Positions 1 to 8,558 are shown, counted from the first letter of the stretch. The stretch: DNA of 64,000 nt from Taudactylus pleione (GCA_031769625.1 JAUIMM010000002.1:248001-312000); one strand, 5' to 3'. Numbers and translations: made by a program. The notes: generated from the sequence alone by a model not told the origin.

Positions 1-888
1 AGAGGTGAGTTTTCAGGGAACGCTTGAAGGATTGAAGAGTAGAGGTAAGTCTTATTGTGTGTGGTAAGGCATTCCATAGAGTGGGTGTAGCCCGAAGAAA
101 GTCCTGTAACCGTAAATGGGAGCAAGTAATTGCGGGGATGAGAGACGCAGATCTTGTGCTGAGCGGAGAGGTCGGGTTGGGAGATATTTTGAGATGAGTG
201 AAGAGATGTATGTTGGTGTAATTCGGTTAATGGCCTTATGTGTAAGTAACAGTATTTTGTATTGAATACGGTAGAAAACCGGCAACCAATGGAGGGACTG
301 ACAGAGCGGGGCAGCAGACGATGAATGTTTGGCAAGGAAGATAAGCCTTGCAGCTGCATTCATAATGGATTGTAATGGCAATAGCCTGTTTTTGGGAAGA
401 CCAGTAAGGAGACTATTGCAATAGTCAATGCGGGAAATAATGAGTGCATGGATTAGAGTTTTTGCAGTGTCTTGTGTGAGATATGGTCGAATTTTGTATA
501 TGTTTTTTAGATGTATGTAACATGATTTTGAGACAGATTGAATGTGGGGAACAAAGGACAGTTCAGAATCAAGGATGACACCAAGGCAGCGAGCTTGTGG
601 GGTGGGGTGGATTGTTGAGTTATCAACAGTGATAAAGAGATCAGATTGGTAACTGTTATTGGCCGGTGGAAATATAATTAATTCTGTTTTAGAAATATTA
701 AGTTTCAGGTAGCGAGATGACATCCAAGATGAAATGGCAGAAATACATTCAGTGACACGGACCAATACAGATGGTGATAAATCTGCAGAGGATAGGTAGA
801 TTTGAGTATCATCCGCATACAGATGGTACTGAAATCCAAAAGAGCGGATTAGTTTGCCAAGAGAGGTGGTATACATTGAAAAAACTTA
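1..888 (-). mobile_element. L2/CR1-like LINE fragment (3' part of ORF2)
   Basis: The minus strand encodes the C-terminal half of a non-LTR reverse transcriptase of the L2/CR1 type. It enters the window from just upstream of the catalytic YADD box (808-819) and runs off the left edge, so the 3' UTR lies outside the window. The left-hand limit near 888 is the last point where the L2 frame (a FFNVYTTSLG stretch) is recognisable; beyond it the plus-strand L1-A sequence begins. No target-site duplication can be tested because one end is missing. Whether the L2 piece landed in L1-A or was simply truncated next to it is undecided. Confidence 0.85.
52..876 (-). pseudogene. L2-like reverse transcriptase, C-terminal fragment, frameshifted
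   Basis: This open frame of 274 codons starts inside the palm domain. The YADD catalytic motif is at residues 20-23 ([11 protein letters not shown]). It is followed by the thumb and connection region typical of L2-type ORF2, including [43 protein letters not shown] and LRSAQDLRL. The C-terminus is wrong: near bases 60-95 the frame shifts, giving a premature end (MPYHTQ). A neighbouring frame continues with the expected family ending ([12 protein letters not shown], then LQSFKRSLKTHL) to the window edge. The endonuclease and the N-terminal RT motifs are absent. It is a dead fragment of a retrotransposon enzyme that would copy element RNA at a nicked target. Family assignment is by motif recognition only. 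Confidence 0.85.
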
Positions 889-889
889 T

Positions 890-1602
890 GGAAACTCATT
901 TGATTGGTGGGAAATAGATGTCCTTAAAAAAGCCTTGGATTGGTTGGACATATCACTCATCACATACTTTGGCGTCTAGGGGCGTGTCCATACTGGTGCG
1001 TAAATCTGTTCCATTTACTTTAGAGCAGGTTCAATGCGATGCTTGGGGTAGATATGTATTCCTGAAATGTAAGATTGACTCAATATCTTTGTTGTTATTG
1101 GCGGTATACATTCCTCCACCATATTCACATGATTTTCTTAAAAAGGTGGCTGAATTTTTGGTCTTATTCCCGGGAACGCCCGCCATATTTGTGGGGGATT
1201 TTAGCAATATCCTGGATCCAATACTAGATAGGCATAGAATATCTGTTACTCATACACGAGCGAGGGGCTCTGGATTTTCAGGTATGGCGGAGGGAATGGG
1301 ATTGGTCAATGCCTGGAGGACGAGATATCCTTCTATGAAGCAGTTTTCTTGTTTTTCATATACTCATCTCTCATTTTCTGGGATTGACCTGGCATTAGTT
1401 ACGCCAGAATTACAGCCGAGAGTTCACAAGGTCCAATTCGAGACTAGGGGTATATCCGATCATTCCTCATTAACAATCAGTATTGACCTGGAGGGTCAGC
1501 AGGGTCACTCCTTCTGGAAGTTTAACCAGTACTGGTTGTCGCGCATGGGCTATGGGGCAGAATTAGAGGCTGCTTGGAAATAATTTTTTGCGTTCAATAG
1601 TG
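890..1602 (+). mobile_element. L1-A: L1/Tx1-like LINE, left half (endonuclease part)
   Basis: This is the left portion of a plus-strand L1/Tx1-type element whose right portion resumes at 7565. It covers most of the endonuclease domain and the start of the linker to reverse transcriptase. The N-terminal endonuclease residues are missing or scrambled around 890-917. The interruption at 1603 is explained by insertion of L1-B. With one copy of the 15-bp target duplication counted, the endonuclease frame continues in register into the linker at 7565, where WDAF and FLRG, typical of this linker, are readable. Confidence 0.85.
918..1583 (+). pseudogene. L1-A apurinic-like endonuclease domain (EEP family), decayed
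   Basis: The 221-codon frame is an exonuclease-endonuclease-phosphatase domain as found at the N-terminus of L1/Tx1 ORF2, which nicks the target DNA for reverse transcription. Visible landmarks are a beta-strand segment RGVSILVRKSVPF (21-33), VYIPPPYS (63-70), GDFSNILDP (93-101, usually GDFN), SGIDLALV (154-161, usually SRID) and the catalytic-histidine motif SDHS (180-183). The Asn-to-Ser and Arg-to-Gly changes are at conserved positions and suggest loss of activity. The frame closes on a TAA after AAWK; reading through it, the same frame carries on to the insertion site. The ATG at 918 is simply the first one in frame, since a TAG precedes it. It is not a genuine start. Confidence 0.85.
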
Positions 1603-1617
1603 GCACTACATCTATTT
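1603..1617 (+). repeat. Target-site duplication, left copy (L1-B)
   Basis: The 15-mer GCACTACATCTATTT occurs here and again, identically, at 7550-7564. The two copies bracket the minus-strand L1-B element and sit inside L1-A coding sequence. This is the length expected of a target-primed LINE insertion. Confidence 0.9.
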
Positions 1618-1982
1618 CCAAAAAAAGTTTTTATTGTCATTCAAAGCACTGAACATCAAAAATACAATCATGGTTGAACATGGCTATACAGAGTTGGTTG
1701 TATTTAATACATTACACATATTTGAAGAAATAACATCTGGACCTCACAGGGCAGAATACCGATAACATATTATTCAATACAATATGGTCATAGTGGATCA
1801 TTTGAAATTTTGTGTATTGTGGTTATCTTGGTTCAAAGAAAGTAATCAACGAATAACTAACACATAGTAACACAAACAATACCTTTGAACAAAAATGAAA
1901 AGAATTACAGAGGAAAAAATGATAAAACATTTTTGTTCAGAGCTGTGTAGCACCCTGTTCAAATATTAATAAAAAGAAAAGG
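1618..1982 (-). other. L1-B 3' UTR
   Basis: This AT-rich stretch has no open frame of note. On the minus strand it ends in ATGACAATAAAAAC, carrying a polyadenylation-type AATAAA, followed by a T run and then directly by the target duplication. It is therefore assigned as the 3' UTR and terminus of L1-B. No other gene or RNA is seen in it. Confidence 0.7.
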
Positions 1983-2266
1983 GATAACATTGTTATCGTG
2001 CAATTGTTTGCCAATCGCGCATGCATTGTGCATGCATCTGGCATGCTTTGGTCAGAAGCGACCAGCGATGCGCGTGCCCGCTGGTCGCTTCTGACATCCG
2101 ACATCGCCCGTACATGCAGGTCAACCTGACAATCTCGTCAGGTTCAACATGTGCGGGGATGAGGGATGTGCCGGGACTGAACGAGTGAACGTTCAGTCTA
2201 GGCACATCACTAGCTATACAAACGACAGCACGATTGCAATGTCGTAATCGTGCTGTCGTTTGTATA
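1983..2266. repeat. Hairpin chain 1 (foldback/MITE-like insert in L1-B)
   Basis: Six inverted repeats follow one another almost without gaps. They are 1983-1989/1991-1997 (7 bp), 2019-2025/2029-2035 (7 bp), 2051-2067/2079-2095 (17 bp perfect), 2107-2116/2148-2157 (one mismatch) enclosing 2123-2130/2137-2144 (8 bp), 2165-2183/2190-2208 (19 bp, two mismatches) and 2215-2235/2246-2266 (21 bp perfect, 10-nt loop). The block is much more GC-rich than the AT-rich L1-B 3' sequence around it. It looks like a non-autonomous DNA transposon or foldback element. I could not find clear terminal repeats or a target duplication, so its exact ends (about 1980 and 2285) are uncertain. Confidence 0.75.
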
Positions 2267-2289
2267 TCGTCAAGTGGATACCCCCCTTA

Positions 2290-2697
2290 AGGCATTAGTG
2301 CACAGACTTTGTTGTAGGATCGATTTAAGTTGTCTATCTGCAGAGCTGGAATCTGGGACACCCACTTAGCATAGCTTGCTGGAGATTTGTCAGGTATAAA
2401 AACTGTGCGCAGAAGATTATAAATTTGTGATATAGTTTAGAAAGTCGTCTAAGGAGTTATTCCAATCCATGGCCGAAAAACACTGCACTGTTACTTCAAT
2501 GTAATGTTTAGCCTGCCAAAATGCAAGTGGAGGTCTCGTTAGTATAGGATACCTGTCCCTAGCCTCCTGGAACGTAAGGGGCCTCCCATCTTCTCTTTGT
2601 GTCAACTTGCCAATATTGCTAATTTCTATGGTTTGCCATAGTGTGAATGGGTATTTAGCACCACCCTGTTGGAACTCTGGGTTTGCAAGAAAAGGCA
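2290..2697 (-). pseudogene. L1-B ORF2 C-terminal segment beyond the hAT insertion
   Basis: On the minus strand this continues the L1-B ORF2 C-terminal region. The frame ending at 2417 reads LYLPFLANPEFQQGG, then KYPFTLWQTI and DRYPILTRPPLAFWQ, followed by a stop. A shifted frame between ~2410 and 2290 gives LLRTVFIPDKSPASYAKW, which resembles the extreme C-terminus of L1 ORF2. It connects to 5625 in frame if one copy of the 8-bp duplication is counted (KAHKTL leading into YLPFL). It is interrupted by the stop and the frameshift, so it is not functional. Confidence 0.75.
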
Positions 2698-2705
2698 GAT
2701 ATAGC
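2698..2705 (+). repeat. hAT target-site duplication, left copy
   Basis: GATATAGC immediately precedes the terminal CAGGGG. The identical octamer follows the right terminus at 5617-5624. Eight-base duplications are the hallmark of hAT transposition. Confidence 0.9.
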
Positions 2706-2720
2706 CAGGGGCGGATTGGG
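2706..2720 (+). repeat. hAT terminal inverted repeat, left
   Basis: CAGGGGCGGATTGGG is perfectly complementary to 5602-5616. A short hairpin (2731-2737/2742-2748, AGCGGGA arms) lies just inside, as is common in subterminal regions of such elements. Confidence 0.9.
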
Positions 2721-3278
2721 CCGCCGGGAAAGCGGGAGAGTTCCCGCTGGGCCGGTCCCATTCTCCCCTCATCAGGGCCGGCTCACCCTGCACTCATTCA
2801 TAGATCGTCCGGGCCAGCTACAGAGCTTCCTGGATTTGCATTCTGCTGTGGATCGCAAACCAGAAGCTTTAACAGTCATCTACTCAGGCTAGCTTCGGGA
2901 GCAGAGCAGCGGGCTAGTGTCCTTATTACCTTCATCCATTATTAGCTGTACTGATTAGTGTGTGTAGAGCACGCTGCTGCATTCCCTGGCTCTGCATATG
3001 AACGGTGGCCTCATGGGAGTTGCAGTGTGCTTTCCAATCTGTGGAGTGCTAGTCTGTGGCTTGGGAAACTCCATTTCCCAGCATGCTCCGGGACCCGAAA
3101 GCTTGCTAGAGCTGGAACATGTTTTAACAGGAATTGTCAGGGATCACCGAGGAGAGCTGCCGATCTACCTACGCACAGGAGACAATCTGATCTGCACAGC
3201 CCTTTTTATGTAAGCCTTCTGCTCTGGACAACTGTAGTAAATGTGATTATAACACACTTAACTCAGCTCTGTCCTTCT
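2721..3278. other. Left arm of the hAT-like element, no gene recognised
   Basis: This is unique sequence of moderate GC content between the left terminus and the minisatellite. Several short frames of 67-112 codons overlap here in different phases, but none shows a recognisable domain or a consistent coding signal. I see no transposase remnant. The CCGGGAAA near 2724-2731 has a counterpart inside the right terminus. Confidence 0.6.
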
Positions 3279-4710
3279 ATATCTATCACACACTATCCTC
3301 CTCTGCTACATCTATCACCCTACACACTATCCTCCTCTAGTACATCTATCACCCTACACACTATCCTCCTCAGCTACATCTATCACCCTACACACTATGC
3401 TTCTCTGCTACATCTATCACCCTACACACTATCCTCCTCTACTACATCTATCACCCTACACACTATCCTTCGTTGCTACATCTATCACCCTACACACTAT
3501 CCTCCTCTGCTACATCTATCACCCTACACACTATCCTCCTCTGCTACATCTATCACGCTACACACTATCCTCCTCTGCTACATCTATCACACTCTGTTAA
3601 ACACTATCCTCCTCTGCTACATCTATCACACTCTGTTACACACTATCCTCCTCTGCTACATCTATCACCCTACACACTATCCTCCTCTGCTACATCACCC
3701 TACACACTATACTCCTCTGCTACATCTATCACACTCTGTTACACACTATCCTCCTCTGCTACATCTATCACATCTATCACCCTACACACTATCCTCCTCT
3801 GCTACATTTATCACCCTACACACTATCCTCCTCTGCTACATCTATCACGCTACACACTATCCTCCTCTGCTACATCTATCACACTCTGTTACACACTATC
3901 CTCCTCTGCTACATCTATCACATCTATCACCCTACACACTATCCTCCTCTGCTACATCTATCACCCTACACACTATCCTTCGTTGCTACATCTATCACCC
4001 TACACACTATCCTCCTCTGCTACATCTATCACCCTACACACTATCCTCCTCTGCTACATCTATCACGCTACACACTATCCTCCTCTGCTACATCTATCAC
4101 ACTCTGTTAAACACTATCCTCCTCTGCTACATCTATCACACTCTGTTACACACTATCCTCCTCTGCTACATCTATCACCCTACACACTATCCTCCTCTGC
4201 TACATCACCCTACACACTATACTCCTCTGCTACATCTATCACACTCTGTTACACACTATCCTCCTCTGCTACATCTATCACATCTATCACCCTACACACT
4301 ATCCTCCTCTGCTACATTTATCACCCTACACACTATCCTCCTCTGCTACATCTATCACGCTACACACTATCCTCCTCTGCTACATCTATCACACTCCATT
4401 ACACACTATCCTACTCTGCTACATCTATCACATCTATCACCCTACACACTATCCTCCTCTGCTACATCTATCACCCTACACACTATCCTCCTCTGCTATA
4501 TCTATCACCCTACACACTATCCTCCTCTACTACATCTATCACACTCTGTTACACACTATCCCCCTCTGCTACATCTATCACACTGTTACACACTATCCTC
4601 CTCTGCTACATCTATCACAGTCTGTTACACACTATCCTCCTCTGCTACATCTATCACACTGTTACACACTATCCTCCTCTGCTACATCTATCACCTTCAG
4701 TTACACACAA
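3279..4710 (+). repeat. Minisatellite, 34/39-bp units, inside the hAT-like element
   Basis: About 40 tandem units run through this stretch. The basic 34-bp unit contains CTACATCTATCACCCTACAC followed by ACTATCCTCCTCTG. A 39-bp variant replaces CCCTACAC with ACTCTGTTACAC. Shorter (about 29-bp) and longer (about 44-bp) forms arise by loss or gain of CATCTAT. The plus strand is pyrimidine-rich and lacks stops over long stretches, so it yields spurious frames of up to 586 codons that merely repeat the unit. The array also contains a larger tandem duplication of 510 bp (3471-3980 and 3981 to about 4490). Confidence 0.95.
3471..4490 (+). repeat. 510-bp higher-order duplication within the minisatellite
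   Basis: Rare variants recur exactly 510 bp apart: CCTTCGTTGCT at about 3468 and 3978, and the shortened unit with ACTCCTCTGC at 3711 and 4221. The spacing equals fifteen 34-bp units. The copies differ in a few places, for example CTCCATTACAC near 4395 against CTCTGTTACAC near 3885. Confidence 0.85.
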
Positions 4711-4744
4711 TGGGGTAACTTAACTTCCCTCTGTAAAGCTTCCC

Positions 4745-5061
4745 GCTTCGCCTCTTTACCGAGGCGAAGCAGGTAACTCCCCCCTCCGGCGCTACCCGCT
4801 AGAGACAGCAGCGCATCAGCCTAGTGCTGATGCCCTGTGTCTCTGTCCCGGCCAGCTCCACTAAGCATGCGCGGGATCTCGCAAGTATCGCGAGATCCCC
4901 GCGTGCAGCCTTGAGCCGGCAGCCACCGCAGCAGGGACAGCACTGTCCCTGCTGTGGGGATAGGCTAGTGCCAGGCTGTAGCTGTCGTTACCGCCCAGAC
5001 CCCCGATCATACATGGGGGAGAAGCGGTATCAGTGCACATAACGTGCGCTGATACCGCTTC
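4745..5061. repeat. Hairpin chain 2 (inside the hAT-like element)
   Basis: Consecutive inverted repeats are 4745-4754/4761-4770 (10 bp), 4813-4820/4826-4833 (8 bp), 4873-4882/4890-4899 (10 bp, extended by CGC/GCG with a bulge), 4929-4940/4943-4954 (12 bp, 2-nt loop), 5000-5004/5015-5019 (5 bp) and 5021-5033/5049-5061 (13 bp, extended inwards with one mismatch). The block is GC-rich. It begins about 35 bp after the minisatellite ends. It may be an older foldback element carried within the hAT-like element, or a native part of it; I cannot decide from one copy. Confidence 0.8.
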
Positions 5062-5601
5062 AGGGCTTCATACATTTCCCACAATATACCCTACTGCTGT
5101 ATCATCCCCCCCACTCCTTACCCTACCTCTTGGCTACCTAGACACAGTACTCAACATCCCAGGGGCAAGCACTATTCACCATATCACACATTCCCCATCC
5201 CCCAAGGACATACACTGCCCACCCTACCCCTGTCCCAGGTTTTTATATTTTTTCCTGGGGGGCCATTGTATTTTATATTTACCTATTGTGACCAATATGT
5301 ATGTTTGTGTTTTTTCCTGGAGGGACAATGTGTTTTAATTTATTCTTGTGCAATGTATTTTTTGTCAGCGCTTGCATTGCAGCATCTGTACACACTACTG
5401 TAGGCCCTCAGTCCTTGCATATTCAGATGTACACCAGGGAAGGACTGCGTAGTGGCGTTAGCATAAAGTTGCAGACACAGATTCAGAAAAATATGCAAGG
5501 AAAGCTACAACTGCGTCCAATTCAGAATTAGACCCTCCCCCTTTCACAGACCCTGCCCCCATTAGGGCTGCTTCCATAAATTTCCCGGGCTGGTTTTCTG
5601 A
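5062..5601. other. Right arm of the hAT-like element, no gene recognised
   Basis: This is AT-richer unique sequence. Short frames exist but have no recognisable domain. One inverted repeat of 12 bp is present (TCCTTGCATATT at 5412-5423 with its complement at 5490-5501), which may mark another small nested element or subterminal structure. Nothing else is identified. Confidence 0.55.
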
Positions 5602-5616
5602 CCCAATCCGCCCCTG
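5602..5616 (-). repeat. hAT terminal inverted repeat, right
   Basis: CCCAATCCGCCCCTG is the exact complement of the left terminus at 2706-2720. The target duplication GATATAGC follows directly. Confidence 0.9.
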
Positions 5617-5624
5617 GATATAGC
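5617..5624 (+). repeat. hAT target-site duplication, right copy
   Basis: GATATAGC is identical to 2698-2705. Counting it once restores continuity of the L1-B reading frame. Confidence 0.9.
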
Positions 5625-6452
5625 GTTTTATGGGCCTTTAAAGTGAATTTATGCCTAATAATGTGCCAGGCTTTTCTTGTGAACCAAAGCTAGGGGTTTT
5701 CTTTGATCTCCTGCGGTATTTCTTGATCAGGGGCGTGTAAGAAACTAATAAGACAGCCTGAATCCAAAAATTCCTCTTCAAGAGAGGAATTAGCATATAA
5801 GTCACGGTGAAACAACCAATCCTTGACGTACCTGAGATGTGCTGCATAAGAGTACACCTGCACATTGGGAAAGTTAATACCTCCCTGACTTCTAAGTTGC
5901 TGCAATTTATGTAGGTCAATGCGAGACCTTTTTCCATTCCACACAAATTCCTGAAAATGTAATTAAGTTGTTAGAAATCAAAAATGGCAAAACTTGTATG
6001 GGACACATAATTTTTGGGGAAGAAACCATCTTAATTAGGCTTGCCCTTCCTGTGTATGAAAGCAATAATTTCTTCCATCCCTCTAATTCCAAAGAAATTG
6101 ATTTAATGGCAACAGTAAAGTTCAACTCATACAGTAGGTGTGGGTTGTTAGTAACCTGTACCCCCAGGTATGTGATCTGTCTGTACGGCCCGTCGGGCAG
6201 CTCAGACGTAATGCCACTGATTTATTTACATTGACTTTAAAGCCTGATATTTCACCGAACACAGATAAAGTTAGAAATGTGATTCAGGGATTGCGAGGGA
6301 TTCAATACAAATAATAGTGCATCATCGGCGAATGCCGTAATTTTAATCTCCTTTCTACCTATCCTAATGCCCTGAAAGGAACTGCTAGATTGTAGTATTC
6401 TAAGCAACGGGTCCAGGCTGATGTTGAATAGTAGGGGAGAGAGGGGACAGCC
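5625..6452 (-). pseudogene. L1-B reverse transcriptase (catalytic part) and downstream ORF2, frameshifted
   Basis: Directly after the TAG at 6453 the same minus-strand frame continues as GCPLSPLLFNISLDPLLRIL, and reaches the catalytic box FADD, encoded at 6321-6332. This is the YXDD metal-binding motif of L1-type reverse transcriptases. A frameshift near 6265 follows, after which the SGFKVNVNKS stretch is in another phase. Further along, MNFTVAIKSISLELEGWKKL and RSQGGINFPNVQVYSYAAHL match the usual thumb and C-terminal landmarks (GG-x-x-x-PN, YYAA-like). The hAT element interrupts it at 5616/5624. The plus-strand frame at 5968-6234 is a shadow. Confidence 0.85.
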
Positions 6453-7553
6453 CTACCTTATACCCCTGTGCATGGTAATGGGGGAGCTACAGTAGCCATT
6501 GATCAATAAAGAGGTATGAGGGCTAGTGTAAAGAAATTTTACAAAGTTTATAAATAAAAGTGGAAACTTCTGTCTTTGTAAAATTTTAAACAAGTGTACC
6601 GTATCAAACGCTTTTTTTGTATCTAAGCTGATTAATACATTGTTAGTTTTATCTGCACCATGTGAAGCTACAACAGCTGCCACCGCTGTCCTAATTCCCC
6701 TTACTATTTGTTTGCCTCTTATAAATCCCAACTGATGAACCGTCAATATTTGTGGCATTAGCAATTGCAGTCTATCTGCCATTATCTTGTCCATTAATTT
6801 AATCTCTGTATTTAATATCGTTTTGGGCCTATAAGAGTCTACCAGTTGAGAATTTCTATCAGGTTTCGGGAATAAAACCGTATAAGCTTTATTAAACTGT
6901 GGGGCGACTGTATCATATTTTAGAATTGAGTTAAATAGTTCGAGCAAGGCCGGGGCTAAGTAGCCCTGTAGTATCTTATAATATTCATTTGTAAGCCCGT
7001 CTGGGCCAGGGGATTTATGGAGTTTCAATGAAGAGATAGCATGTGTTATCTCCTCTAGGGTTATTTCCTGACTTAGAATTTCCCCATCTCCATCAGTGAG
7101 CAAAGGGAGGTTGATGTCTGAGATCAAACTTTCATGCATCTCCTCATTGAAAGGACGGGTGTCATATAGGTTAGCATAATAATCTTCAAAATGTTGAAGA
7201 ATATGTTTTGTTGACGTGTCTATAGAATCAGAATTGGGGTCCTTAATAGCAGTAATAAACCTTTTCGATGTTCCTGGTCTAGACATGTTGGCCAACAATC
7301 TACCAGTCTTGTTGCCCCAATGAAAATACTTAAACTTTTAAAAAGTTAAATGTTTTTTTGACTGCAATAACAGGAAATCATCCAATAATTGTCTGGCGTT
7401 TAGGTAGGATGTCTGGGTATCCGGATTCGGAGTGTCTATATATGTTTGCATTGTTCTAGTCAGGGAACTGTGAAGTTCCTGATATTGCGCTGAAGATTTA
7501 ATTTTTTGTCGAGCTATATATTGAATGATATGGCCCCGCATTGTAGCTTGCAC
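6453..7553 (-). pseudogene. L1-B ORF2: linker and N-terminal reverse transcriptase, two nonsense codons
   Basis: Read from 7553 downwards this is a single reading frame broken only by a TAA at 7338-7340 and a TAG at 6453-6455. It begins in the endonuclease-RT linker (MRGHIIQYIARQKIKSS), passes the conserved GNKTGRLLAN stretch near 7290-7315, then enters reverse transcriptase. RT landmarks are LHKSPGPDGLTNEYYK, YRPKTILNTEIKLMDKI, HQLGFIRGKQ and SLDTKKAFDTV (the first catalytic aspartate region). The TAG replaces the glutamine of the near-universal QGCPLSP motif, a single C-to-T change in CAG. A start codon is not expected because the element is 5'-truncated. Confidence 0.9.
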
Positions 7554-7564
7554 TACATCTATTT
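7550..7564 (+). repeat. Target-site duplication, right copy (L1-B)
   Basis: GCACTACATCTATTT is identical to 1603-1617. L1-A sequence resumes immediately afterwards. Confidence 0.9.
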
Positions 7565-8553
7565 AAATTCTTTGGGATGCTTTTAAATAATTTCTCAGAG
7601 GGTCTTTAATCCAAAGAGTAGCTGGTTTAAAATCTTCTATAAAAAAAACTGAATTGGAGGCTTCCTGTAGGTCTTTAGAAGTAGCTTATATATGGGTCAG
7701 ATTCAACTAAAGAAGCATGGATGGCTGCCCAAAACTCATGGAAAGATAGTTTGTTGGATAAGACGCACTACAAAGTACTTTTTACCTCGCATTTGCAATA
7801 TGCATCTGGCAATAGGCCTGGGTCTTACTTAGATAACCTGGCACGAACCGAGCATTCGTCGCCCAATACAGTGGTTAAAATAATTGGTTCTGATGATGTT
7901 GCTTATGGGCGAACTTCAGAAATCGCAGAGGAATTTGTCAGCTATTATCATCAATTATATAAATCTAGATCAGTTTATACTCAACAGGAATTCATGATTT
8001 TTTATCTACTATATCCCTTCCAACACTCTCTCCAGAGGCAAGGGACTTTCTTGACTCTCATTTGATGTTAGAGGAATTTGAGGTGGCCTTAAATTCCTTT
8101 CCTAACGGTAAAGCGCCAGGGATCAACAGGATTCCCCTCGAGCTATATAAAAAAACTTAAAAAATGTTTGTACCACCATTGTTTGATCGTTTTATCCAAA
8201 TTTACAAAAACAACACATTACCAAGTTATATGTCTGAGGCACTAATAATTGTTTTACCTAAAGTCCTAAACCAGGCAAGGACACTACTCGAGCTGACTCG
8301 TATCGGCCCATATCACTTGTTCCCACAGATGTGAAAATCCTAGCAAAAATACTGGCCTCCAGGTTTAATCAGGTTATAACCCAACTGATTCATCCTGATC
8401 AGACAGGCTTTTATGGCGGTAAATCTTCATCGCTTATTTAAACAGGTCCAGCATGGGGATGCACAAACTTCTATTATTGTGTCACTAGATGCCACTAAGG
8501 CGTTCGATTTGGTGGTATGGGCATTTCTATGGGAAACCATGGACCGTTTGGTA
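7565..8553 (+). mobile_element. L1-A: right half (linker and N-terminal reverse transcriptase)
   Basis: Plus-strand continuation of the L1/Tx1-type element begun at ~890. It carries the endonuclease-RT linker and roughly the first half of reverse transcriptase. It stops abruptly after the first catalytic motif, where hairpin chain 3 begins. The remainder (YXDD box, C-terminal region, 3' UTR) is not in this window. It may lie beyond the satellite array or may be lost. Confidence 0.8.
7565..8553 (+). pseudogene. L1-A ORF2 linker/RT remnant, multiple frameshifts and stops
   Basis: The segment at 7574-7690 reads WDAF-FLRG-SLIQRVAGLKSSIKK with in-frame TAA codons. The frame 7721-8065 continues with SWKDSLLDKTHYK, YASGNRPGSYLDNLAR and EEFVSYYHQLYKS, resembling the region just before RT. 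RT motifs then appear in different phases: FPNGKAPGIN near 8098-8130 (usually GPDG), RIGPYHLF/PTDVKILAKILASRF near 8300-8365, HPDQTGF near 8392-8412 and SLDATKAFDLVVW at 8482-8520, containing the first catalytic aspartate region. It is heavily decayed, with at least three frameshifts, consistent with being the oldest LINE of the nest. Confidence 0.8.
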
Positions 8554-8558
8554 GTGAT

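Larger units (their letters stand above)
2706..5616. mobile_element. Non-autonomous hAT-like DNA transposon with internal minisatellite
   Basis: This 2,911-bp element is bounded by perfect 15-bp terminal inverted repeats, CAGGGGCGGATTGGG at 2706-2720 and its complement at 5602-5616. It is flanked by the 8-bp duplication GATATAGC. CAGGG termini and 8-bp duplications are established features of hAT elements. No transposase is encoded; the interior consists of a unique left arm, a 1.4-kb minisatellite, a chain of hairpins and a unique right arm, so it must have been mobilised in trans. The open frames inside are either minisatellite translations or short random frames. It sits inside the ORF2 of L1-B and is therefore younger than L1-B. 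Confidence 0.9.
1618..7549 (-). mobile_element. L1-B: 5'-truncated L1-type LINE on the minus strand
   Basis: Read on the minus strand, the element starts at 7549 inside ORF2, in the linker between endonuclease and reverse transcriptase, so it is 5'-truncated. It proceeds through reverse transcriptase (7330-~6300), the C-terminal region (~6300-5625, 2697-~2290) and the 3' UTR (~1980-1618). The 3' end shows an AATAAA signal and a short AAAACTTTTTTTGG tail instead of a long poly(A). It is interrupted by a hAT-like transposon (2706-5616) and by a hairpin-rich insert (~1983-2266). A 15-bp target duplication flanks it. The coding frame has few defects relative to its neighbours, suggesting it is younger than L1-A, as the nesting also requires. 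Confidence 0.9.

Noticed and set aside
1993..2205. Minus-strand frame of 70 codons
   Set aside because: It lies wholly inside hairpin chain 1. Palindromic GC-rich sequence produces open frames by chance, and no domain is recognisable.
2607..3213. Short plus-strand frames (112, 69 and 71 codons) across the left terminus of the hAT-like element
   Set aside because: One runs from L1-B across the transposon terminus, so it cannot be an ancestral gene. The others show no domain.
3279..4710. Telomere-like CCCTAC runs
   Set aside because: CCCTACACAC occurs once per minisatellite unit and is not a tandem CCCTAA repeat. No interstitial telomere is present.
2958..4723. Plus-strand frames of 586 and 416 codons with HYPPLLHLS/TLSSSATSIT repeats
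   Set aside because: These are readings of the pyrimidine-rich 34/39-bp minisatellite in different phases. The units lack stops, and the same DNA gives similar repeats in more than one frame.
4824..5531. Short plus-strand frames (72, 101 and 76 codons) in the right part of the hAT-like element
   Set aside because: No transposase motif, BED finger or dimerisation domain is visible. The frames overlap hairpins or low-complexity sequence and share no consistent coding phase.
5968..6234. Plus-strand frame of 88 codons
   Set aside because: It is antisense to recognisable L1-B ORF2 sequence.
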